In this document: piece after piece, positions 55,370 through 64,000 of the stretch
Position numbering within the stretch: the first letter of the stretch is position 1
Layout: the number at the start of each line of letters is the position of its first letter
Source: Gonatopus flavifemur
Lineage: Eukaryota > Arthropoda > Insecta > Hymenoptera > Dryinidae
Reading direction: 5' to 3'
Assembly: GCA_018340375.1 (NCBI GenBank)
Contig: JAFFJZ010000069.1
Coordinates: 682,001-746,000 of the forward strand
DNA length: 64,000 bases
Position numbers and translations under genes: made by a program
The notes under the pieces: model-generated
The model's input: the letters and a program-made list of their open reading frames with translations, nothing else
The model's database searches: none
Told to the model about the DNA's origin: nothing

Positions 55370-55900
55370 TTATCGTACCACTTCTTTAACTGGTGCCGTT
55401 ACAGCCTGACTTGGATTTTGAAGAGGAAGTCCAGGTTTATTTGGTATAGTTGGTGTTGATGGACTTGAGATACTTGGATTGTACAGGTGATCTAAGACAG
55501 GTGTAAATTCCTTGTAACTGCCCAATCTGGAAAAAAGTTGAAAAGACATTGAACAAGAATTAGAAAAAAAAATCCTGGTTTAGGTAGATTCTATGATCCT
55601 TACATCACTCCAATAAGTATAAAGATTCAATAAAATTTGAGATTCTTTTGATCAACCTAAATCACAAAGTTTGAATAGAAAAAATCCTGTTTATCGATGC
55701 AAGTCTTGGTAGAAATCCCAAAAGTGCTGTATGTATGTTGAGAAATGTGTGTAAGTGCTCACTTTGTACCAAAATTGTTGTTAGAGCAAGAGGTGTTCAA
55801 ATATGTACAATTTTTCCATATTTATTGTATTAGAATTGTACTTACACAATATGAATTACTGCGATGAAGGGCTGAAAGCTTTCCCAGATAGAAAAGCGTG
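55370..55900 (-). CDS. 3' end of an unidentified protein-coding gene (two exons)
   Basis: The penultimate exon is 55900-55846 and the last exon is 55526-55370, stop TAA at 55372-55370. The donor ATTGT|GTAAGT and acceptor TTTTTCCAG are both strong. The two segments join in phase (2+1), giving 70 codons including the stop, with no internal stop. The first exon's residues are hydrophobic (FIAVIHIV), and the last exon is Pro/Ser/Thr-rich (SISSPSTPTIPNKPGLPL), so a membrane segment followed by a disordered tail is plausible. I do not recognise the family. Upstream exons should lie to the right of 55900, but that region is palindromic repeats. Confidence 0.5.
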
Positions 55901-55904
55901 CTAT

Positions 55905-56375
55905 GCATTTTCATAACATAAAGTGCTCAAAATAGCGTGCCGTTAACTTGAGATTATAAACATAACTTAACTTGTTAAAGGTACATGTAATGGTGAGATC
56001 ATGTATACATCATAGAACCATTCGGTTCACATACCATGTTCGCATAAACATAGTGAAATGCGGAAACACCTGGGTACCATCATGACAGCATTCATGTGTG
56101 AAATAGTTTTCAGAACTATTTCTCCATTATCGATACATTTTTGTTCCACGCAATGCTACCTTCATGTTGCCATTAATATAGCAAAACATGGCTCATTTTT
56201 CTCACCGTGATCTGGCTGAACATGGTGTCATAATCCTTCAATAATGGTGTCACGTTATTTGACGCGAAATGCAACAATTATGTTGCCACGTTTTGCTGTA
56301 GCAGAAAGCAAACACCACGATCAAACAAACAAACAAAGAAGCAAACAAACTACGGGCGAACACTTCATAATAATT
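55905..56375. other. Non-genic stretch
   Basis: No gene or clear repeat recognised. Upstream exons of the gene at 55370-55900 might lie here, but I could not define one. Confidence 0.35.
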
Positions 56376-56430
56376 GAAATATCGCTCTGTACAGCACTTA
56401 TACTTGAATCGGAGAATTGCTGTACACGGC

Positions 56431-57207
56431 GATATTTTGATTAAAATGAAGCGTTTGGTCGTAGTTTGTCATAAACGATTTGGCTGCTGCCACGCCGCTA
56501 GTATCCCCTTAAATGGATACTAGCGTCGGTAACTCGCGTGATCGGTTAAAAAGAGACAGAATCATGAGATAGAAAGAGAGATCCAATACCAACGCTAGTA
56601 TCCCCTTAATAGAAACGTTTCAAGACAGCATCACAGTGGTTGAGGGAATACTAGCGTACCATCCGAGTAGAGATTTTGTGTGATAGATTTCTCCGAACTG
56701 AGCTTATGGAAGGTAGGGGGTCTTTTGACCGAAAAAGTTTTTGGCCGAATCGACATGATTTGACAATCACTAGTCGCTTTCAGAGAACACTAGGAAATGA
56801 CTAGCGATTATCAAATCATGTCGATTCGGCCAAAAACTTTTTCGGTCAAAAGACTCCCTACCTTATGAAATTGTCTGAAATTTTCAGGAAATGATCTTGG
56901 ATACCTTTTCAATTGCTATACAGAGTCCAAATTGTAAATTTTGGGCAAAAAATTTTCTTTCACCGACTGAGAAAGAAATTTTTTTTCTACATTCAAAATT
57001 TGGACTCTGTACAGCAATTGAAAAGGTATCAGAAATTATTCCCTGGAAATTTCAGACAATTTCATAAGCTCAGTTCGGAGAAATCTGTCACACAGAATCT
57101 TTACTCGGATGGTACGGTAGTATCCCCTTAAGGTGATACTAGCGGCGTGGCAGCAGCCAAATCGTTCATGACAGACTACGAGCAAACGCTTCAATTTTAA
57201 CATGATA
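56431..57207. repeat. Nested palindrome, about 780 bp
   Basis: The outer arms 'atgaagcgtttggtcgtag' and 'ctacgagcaaacgcttcaa' enclose 'gccgctagtatcccctta' pairs. Two inner hairpins are nested: 56711-56864 (arms 'ggtaggg.gtcttttgaccgaaa') and 56900-57030 (arms 'gataccttttcaattgct'). The phrase 'actagcg' links it to the hairpin at 17812. No gene. Confidence 0.85.
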
Positions 57208-57465
57208 TCACTTGGTGCAGCACTTTCATTTAAATCAGAGGACCAGTAATCAGTAATTTCAGGACCAGTAATCTACATAAAATAAATGAATTTCATAAAT
57301 TTCTCCGTATATCAACGCCATGGTATGTGCTAATAATGAATCGATTATGGTTGCGCGGGATGTTTTCATGTAATGCATTCATAATACATGCATTATGGCA
57401 GCATGATTCGGCTCGTTTTCGATGCCACGGTATGTGTCAATGATGCATTAATCTTTGGCTTATAA

Positions 57466-58586
57466 TCATAATCATAATAGGAATACTCCATCAATATGGC
57501 TTCTTAAGGCCTTGGCCAATCACAGCAAACCTCCGATGTCCACTCTCTCCCTTGAGGCTCTCTAGTATGCACTGGATGGTGCATAGCCCGCCGAACGTGT
57601 ACCACTTAGAAAGCTATATATATCGGTGGAATTGCCCTTATCCAACGGAATGTAATGGAATCGACCAATCCTGCGCGGCTGTTGATTAGAAAGGCGGTGG
57701 AATTAACCCTTCATGGTGGCGCCCTGATGGGAACCAAGCTCGCATACGGGAAGGCTATGCTATGCACTATCCAGTGTATATTATAGATCATTATAGATCA
57801 GTGATCTAGACAGACCAATACGAGATCTGCGCAGCCTTCCGTTCCTTACGTCAGAGATGAGTTGAAGAGTGGAAGAGATTGCTAACGAGATATAAAAACC
57901 ATAGTCCAGTTTCTGATTGGCAGTATCACGTTTCCCGTTTATCTCTGCATGCTGGTTGGCTCGGAAGAAAAATTCAACCAACCATATATTTTTCTTCAAA
58001 AGAAAAAAACGTGATACGGACCATGATTTCAACATTGCGTTAGCAACCTCTGCTATTCATCTCTGCTTACGTTCACGTTTACGTAGGTTGTGTGCTTTAT
58101 GGTCTAGACACACAACCTACATAAACGTGAACATAGGAAACGGAAGCACGCGCAGAAACTGTATACAAGATCTACGCATCCTTCCGTTCGTTACGTTCAC
58201 GTTTACATAGCTTGTGTGTCTAGACCAGTAGATAGACCATGAAGGCCTAGAAGCCTTCCGAAGTTGCTGATCCAAGTGATCCGGATCACTTTTCAAGCCT
58301 TTTGATTGGTTGAAAGATGATTCGGATCACTTGGATTAGCTGCTTCGGAAGGCTCCCTCGACACTAGAGGGCCTCAAGGGAGAGTTGACATCGGAGGTTT
58401 GCTGTGATTGTCCAAAGCCTTGAGAAGCCATATTGATGGAGTATTTCAATTACGATTATGATTATAAGCCGAATATAATCATAATCATAATAGGAATACT
58501 CCATCAATATGGCTTCTTAAGGCTTTGGCCAATCACAGCAAACTTCCGATGTCCAATCTCTCCCTTGAGGCTCTCTACTAGACACA
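57466..58586. repeat. Three copies of an 'atactccatcaatatggcttct' block in alternating orientation
   Basis: The block 'aataggaatactccatcaatatggc...ctctcccttgaggc' occurs at 57474-57560 (plus), 58370-58450 (minus) and 58490-58576 (plus), making overlapping palindromes. Other inverted pairs lie between them. No gene. Confidence 0.75.
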
Positions 58587-59425
58587 CAAGTCACGTAAAC
58601 GTAAACGTAAGGAACGAAAAGCTGTGCAGATCTCGTATACGATTTCTGCGCATCCGTTCTTACGTTCACGTGGCTTGTGTATCCAATGGTCTGTCTACAT
58701 AGACAGAAAAAACGGAGAACGTGGATGTAAACGGCTGCGCACAACTCATATACTGTTTCTGCGCATCCGTTCTTACGTTTACGTTGGTTATGTAGACAGA
58801 CCATTAATCCTATCGGTGAACCGCTCACTGACAAGAGCGTTCACGTGTGTCAGTGCGAAATGTAGTCACGTGACTAACCTGCGATTTCCCAGCTCTACGA
58901 ATATTGGAAAACTGTCGAAAAGAGGCACGTAATTTAAAATAAATTCAAGTGAATACGTTTGCCAAGAAAGTGAAGTTCAGATTATCCTCGTGCAGATTAT
59001 TGAATATTCAATTAAGGAGGTTTTACCATTTTTACAACTACTTATGGTCTGTCTACATAACCAACGTAAACGTAAAAACGGATGCGCAGAAACAGTATAT
59101 AAGTTGTGCGCAGCCGTTTACGTTTACGTTCTCCGTTTTTTCTGTCTATAGCTTCGTTCGTTCTGACGTGTTCTGAGTCGCTCCAATCTGCTCCAGACAT
59201 TTTTGATTCGCTCTTCCAGTTATAGGAATGAATTGATTGGTTTGGTGCAGGTTGGGGCAACTCAGAACACGTGAAAACGAACAAAGCTTATGTAGACAGA
59301 CCATCAAGGCCTAGACACACAAGTCACGTAAACGTGAACGTAAGAAACGGAAGGCCGCGCAGATCTCGTATACGGTTTCTGCGCGTCCATTCTTACGTTT
59401 ACGTAGCTTGTGTGTCTAGACCCTC
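58060..59425. repeat. Family of hairpins with 'acgtaaacgt / gcgcagat' arms
   Basis: Related hairpins of about 105-160 bp lie near 58060-58223, 58578-58690, 58690-58803, 59046-59152 and 59310-59420. Each pairs 'gtaaacgtaa.gtaag.aacgg' with its inverse around 'tctgcgca'. The third and fourth are inverse copies of one another. 59155-59285 holds another pair ('acgtgttctgagt' and 'actcagaacacgt'). Open frames here repeat 'RNGRPRRSRI'-like text and are not genes. Confidence 0.75.
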
Positions 59426-59477
59426 AAGGGGAAACCAGCGATCCCCGCTGATGCAACCCGCCACACAAGCGTACTGA

Positions 59478-60208
59478 CTGAGTGAACATTTTGTCGGCAA
59501 GAATACTTTGAACTGAATCCATGAAGAAGTATGGAATTTCCAGGAATCAATCTTTAATCCTTTATCTACTGCTGTAAATCGCTCGAATTTTTAATCCCGA
59601 AGAAACATTTTTTTCTCAGGCTATCCTCCCATGGACCGGAATTCGTTCCGGCGGAATGACTTTAAACCAATCGCTTTCACAATTTCTTTTAGAGCGTTCT
59701 ATCAGAAATCTATAAAAAATTGTGCATTGGCTCAATTTTCATTCCGCCGGAACGAATTCCGGTCCATGGGAGGCCAGTCTCAGTCAATAACACAAACTTT
59801 TTTTCCGAAATTCAAAATTCGGGTGATGTATACCAGTAGATAAGGGATTGCAGATTGATTCCTGAAAATTTCATACTTCTTCATGAATTCAGTCCAGAGT
59901 ATTCTTGCCGAGAAAATGGGCAGTATGCGAGAAGCCCGAATGGCAATCAAGCCCGACCGGATTATAACCCGAATGACAGTCGACCCGACTAGTTATAAAA
60001 ATATAATCAAATAAAATGGAAAATTCATCGAAATCAAAGCTTATTCAACCTTTTACTGTAAGGATGCATAGATTAAAGGTTAATTACGCTTTGATTTCGA
60101 CTAATTTCCCATTTTATTTATTTATATTTTTATAATGAGTCGGGTCAACTGTCATTCGGGTTAAATGCAGTCGGGCTTATTGCATACTACCAGAAAATGT
60201 TCACTCAG
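59478..60208. repeat. Nested palindrome, about 730 bp
   Basis: The ends 'ctgagtgaacattt' and 'aaatgttcactcag' enclose two inner palindromes. One is 59492-59912 with core arms 'catggaccggaattcgttccg'. The other is 59926-60190 with arms such as 'aatgacagtcgacccgact' and 'agtcgggtcaactgtcatt'. No gene. Confidence 0.85.
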
Positions 60209-60344
60209 GGTGTTTACGGCAAATGATCGGTCCAGTTTCATCCCTAGACAGTGGTACTCAATTACGAAAATTTCTAGAATTGATCGGATCAGTGATCCGT
60301 GGTGTCTTACAAGTCATTGCTGGCCATTGCTGGCTATAACTGGG

Positions 60345-60521
60345 TACCCCCATTCCTCCATTGAAGTAAATTTCCATGGACAGGCCAACACAAATGATTG
60401 ACAAATCATAAAAATTGTTGAAGTAGTGTTGGTGTATCTATGAAAATTACTTCAATGGAGGTACCGTGCGGCGGCGCTAAAATCCGTCTGAAAATTTTTC
60501 ATCTGAGTTTACGCCCCCTGG
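60345..60521. repeat. Palindromic repeat family, copy 2
   Basis: It matches 24200-24382: 'cctccattgaagtaaatttccatgg', 'ggaggtaccgtgcgg', 'aaaatccgtctgaaaattt' and 'acgccccctgg'. The left terminal part is shorter than in copy 1. Confidence 0.75.
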
Positions 60522-60598
60522 GCACCCTCAGTCATCCCCTTCACTTCGCTTTGTTGAAAAACACCAACTTTTCTACAGCATCATCCACTAAAGGTGGA

Positions 60599-60718
60599 AT
60601 TACATGCGTGCATTTGTCGCATGCGATATCATTAGATGAAAAGAGAAGTCCTAGGGAAAAACAGTTTGCCTCCTCTTTCATCTAATGATGTTGCATGCGA
60701 CAAACGCACGCATGTAAT
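60599..60718. repeat. Hairpin MITE, about 120 bp
   Basis: 'ttacatgcgtgcatttgtcgc' is mirrored by 'gcgacaaacgcacgcatgtaa'. The inner part, 'cattagatgaaaagaga.gtcctaggg', is shared with 43714-43781, so this is a small family. Confidence 0.8.
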
Positions 60719-60873
60719 AGAAGCTTTAGCCTGGTGGAAAGGCGGGAGAAGTGCATTGGAAGTAGTTTTCTTCGTTTCGCGTACTTAAAACTATAGAGTG
60801 AAAATTACACCATCCTCTCAATAAATTACGACACAAGATGAAACATTTGCAAGTTCGTGTTTGCAAATGACAA

Positions 60874-61036
60874 CAGTGATGCCAGGAAAGACGGGGTGGA
60901 CCGAAAAATCAGCCCCTCTACCGTGCACACGATGAAACTTTCGCATACATGTGAGTCACACGTATACGAAGATGTCATTGTGTGAACAATGGAGGGGCTG
61001 ATTTTTCGGTCCGCACCGTTTTTCCTGGCATCACTG
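60874..61036. repeat. Hairpin repeat, about 163 bp
   Basis: 'cagtgatgccaggaaa' is mirrored by 'tttcctggcatcactg'. The inner arms include 'ccgaaaaatcagcccctc' and 'gaggggctgatttttcgg'. Confidence 0.85.
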
Positions 61037-61146
61037 AATGACAATGGAAATTTACAGTTGAAGCTTTGTTGATGAAATTTTCTTTGGATGTAAATAAACA
61101 TATATTCATACCGAACGCTCAACGTTTTAGAAAGCAAACATACTCC

Positions 61147-61428
61147 CTGATAACACACGAAGAATTCTTTTTCAAAAACACAAATAGAATTCTTCAAGAA
61201 CTCTTCTTTTCGGACTAATGAATTCATAAAGAGCTCTGGAGGAGTTCAATGTTTGGGACATTAACGAGTTCTTTGAGAGTACTCACACGATACTTTCAGC
61301 ATTCTCAAAGAACGTGTTAATGTCCCAAACATTGAACTCCTCCAGAGCTCTTCATGAATCCATTAGTTCGAAAAGAGTTCTTGAAGAATTCTATTCTTAT
61401 TTTTTAAAAAGAATTCGTGTGTTATCTG
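61147..61428. repeat. Palindrome, about 282 bp
   Basis: The arms include 'gataacacacgaagaattc', 'gagctctggaggagttcaat' and 'tgggacattaac' with their inverses. The centre is near 61290. Confidence 0.85.
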
Positions 61429-61429
61429 G

Positions 61430-61880
61430 CCTCTTTCTTTAGGAAGACAAACCCAAACCTAAATACAAACAACCGGAAAACTTAACTGCATGCATGAGAA
61501 ATGCAAGTCTCATGAAAATTACTATGTACTACTTTGAGTTGAAAAATCTCAATATTTCTAGGTAGCAAAGAGTCCATGAAGTATTCTTCAAAAATCCCAT
61601 TTCCCTTAGGAAACTTTATGCCGTTTTGACCAAAACGCCACATTTTGCCTCCAAAAAATTGACGCAAAAATGAAGTATTTTGGTCAGAATGGAATAAATT
61701 TTCCTAAGAGTTGAACTTCAAAATTCTTGAAGAGTTCTTCAAGAAATTACTGACGAAATCTGGGCTATTGGGATAGTCATTTAATTGTCATTTATGTTTG
61801 TAGGCAGGGTAATAAAAAAATAGGGAGCTTCAATCTCTTTCTCTCCACAGTAAATTTATGAATTTATGATTTATGTTCCA
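61430..61880. other. Non-genic DNA
   Basis: No gene or strong repeat recognised. Confidence 0.4.
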
Positions 61881-61882
61881 AT

Positions 61883-62297
61883 ATATGATACGCTAAGAGC
61901 AAAAGTGACACTCAAATTGTTGTCAAGCAAAAACAGTACAGGAACTTTTAAGAGCAAAAATGGAACGTCAGAAGGTCCGAGTAATACCGATACACCTATA
62001 TTTCGGAACAAAATAGCAACCACAGAAATCTCCAGGCAAAGTGAAACACTGAACAGCTCGAGCAAAAATGAACCAATGCACAACCCAATTCTATATTTAT
62101 GTGCTGGTTCATTTTTGCTCGAGCTGTTCAGTGTTTCACTTTGCCTGGAGATTTCTGTGGTTGCTATTTTGTTCCAAATTATAGGTGTATCGCTATCGCT
62201 CTGAATTTTTGATGTTCCATTCTTGCTCTTGAAAGTTCCTGTCCTGTTTTTGCTTGACAACAATTTGAGTGTCACTTCTGCTCTTAGCGTATCATAT
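61883..62297. repeat. Palindrome, about 415 bp, arms about 190 bp
   Basis: 'gatacgctaagagcaaaagtgac' and 'gtcacttctgctcttagcgtatc' form the ends. The inner arms 'acagaaatctccaggcaaag' and 'agctcgagcaaaaatgaacca' are mirrored almost perfectly. Long open frames on both strands (61866 plus, 61871 minus) are the same sequence read from each arm. Confidence 0.9.
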
Positions 62298-62567
62298 TAA
62301 AGTTCAATGAGTATGCATTAGTTCATCATTCTGGATCATTTGAATTAATTCCCCAAGGAATACAACTTAATTAGTAACATCATTGTGATGCAAAATGACG
62401 TCTCTATGACCTCACTACATCATCAGAAGTCCCAACGCCATTAGAATATCATCGTAACTATGTGTGTTCTTCGGGTCAAAAGTTGACCAGCAGTGCTGGC
62501 TTGAACCATTTCTATGTCCTGAGCAAAAGTTAGTGATGTTGCTTCCAAGTGGCTGAAGCCTACTTAG

Positions 62568-62885
62568 TAGGAGTGTGCGAGTAGTGATTTCTTCGAGTCG
62601 AGCCGAGTACTCGAAAATTTTTCAGTATCTGGTGGATTTTCGAGTACTCGAAAAGTATATAATATATATGAAGAGGAATATAATCTATATGTGATAGTGG
62701 ATAACGATCCCTTATGTTCTCTAAGAATATTCTACCCTTGGCAAATGATAATTCATGATAATTTTAAGAAAATCGACAAATTACTCGAAGATTATCGAGT
62801 AGCTCAAAAATTTCGAGTAGTACAAAATACTTGACTCGACTCGGATCGAGAATACTCGAAAATTTCGAGTACTCGGACACACCTA
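62568..62885. mobile_element. hAT-type MITE, 318 bp
   Basis: The ends TAGGAGTGTGCGAG and, inverted, TAGGTGTGTCCGAG are followed by repeated 'tactcgaaaatttt' words. The 8-bp flanks are ctacttag (62560-62567) and ctactcag (62886-62893), matching at seven of eight positions, as expected for hAT. It has no coding capacity. Confidence 0.85.
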
Positions 62886-63096
62886 CTACTCAGTCTATTA
62901 GTCAATCTGTCACTGCTTATCATTATTATTCAAAAAAAGAAAACAAAATGTTCTCTTTCTCTCCTTCCGAATGAAATTCCCAAACTTTTCAAAAATACTC
63001 CAGATATTTCTCTTGATTCACTTGATATGGAAAAAAGAAAACAAAAGGATGACATAGATGTATAGTATTGAAAACAATAGAGATAAATTGAATTCA

Positions 63097-63102
63097 TTTA
63101 TT
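63097..63102 (-). promoter_or_regulatory. Candidate polyadenylation signal of NDUFS8
   Basis: AATAAA on the minus strand lies about 110 bp downstream of the NDUFS8 stop codon. The assignment is by position only. Confidence 0.5.
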
Positions 63103-63210
63103 CTATGATTCTATGAGCATTTGAAGTCATAGACTTTTTGCGAACTCAAAGAAATTTTCACTTTGACTAAACACTTATAGCTAAATTATAACAATTACAA
63201 CCCATGTTCT

Positions 63211-63958
<748 letters not shown>

Positions 63959-64000
63959 CTAAAATAACAATATGCAAATATATAAAAGTGATCAAACATA

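Noticed and set aside
61866..62275. Long open frames on both strands with the same protein text
   Set aside because: They are the two arms of one palindrome read in opposite directions.

Overview
This window is animal nuclear DNA, most likely from an insect. The one securely named host gene is NDUFS8 (complex I 23 kDa Fe-S subunit), split by 77-78 bp GT-AG introns. The rest is AT-rich DNA filled with class II transposons typical of insects: Tc1/mariner including a mauritiana-type mariner, DD41D elements, hAT, and many foldback/MITE palindromes. I cannot name the order; a hymenopteran is a guess.

Layout. 1-3053: AT-rich DNA, then a 2,032-bp DD41D element with a stop-ridden transposase. 3.1-7.7 kb: AT-rich DNA, a tRNA-like SINE head and a 1.5-kb inverted repeat. 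7.7-9.2 kb: truncated Ty3/gypsy gag-protease-RT. 9.4-11.5 kb: a second, diverged DD41D lineage with an intact transposase. 12.1-17.3 kb: a TA-flanked MITE, then two neighbouring genes of an unnamed repetitive family. The first has introns; the second has two in-frame stops. 17.8-24.4 kb: stacked repeats, namely a gypsy SAP-domain fragment, a 200-bp palindrome, a hAT remnant carrying a MITE, a deleted mariner and a Tc1-like MITE.

24.46-37.04 kb is one 12.6-kb element with long inverted termini and tandem-repeat subtermini. It carries a Ulp1/C48-type cysteine-protease domain and has been invaded by at least two other elements, one of which holds a full-length mariner whose third catalytic Asp has become Asn. 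37.14-43.66 kb is a second giant foldback, with about 1.6-kb arms around two tandem arrays. 44.04-46.07 kb is a second copy of the first DD41D element, about 98.5% identical by hand count, with an open transposase frame.

46-55 kb is intergenic and repetitive: a hairpin MITE, a 'tccatccgt' repeat field with a MITE in it, a hairpin-forming minisatellite and a nested palindrome. 54.6-55.9 kb holds two or three candidate host exons on the minus strand. 56.4-62.9 kb is an almost continuous run of palindromes. NDUFS8 enters at 63.2 kb and runs off the right edge.

There is no operon-like cooperation here. The story is repeated nesting of transposons, and several palindromes preserve the empty site of a later insertion in their other arm. 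All identities, spacings and target-site duplications were counted by eye.
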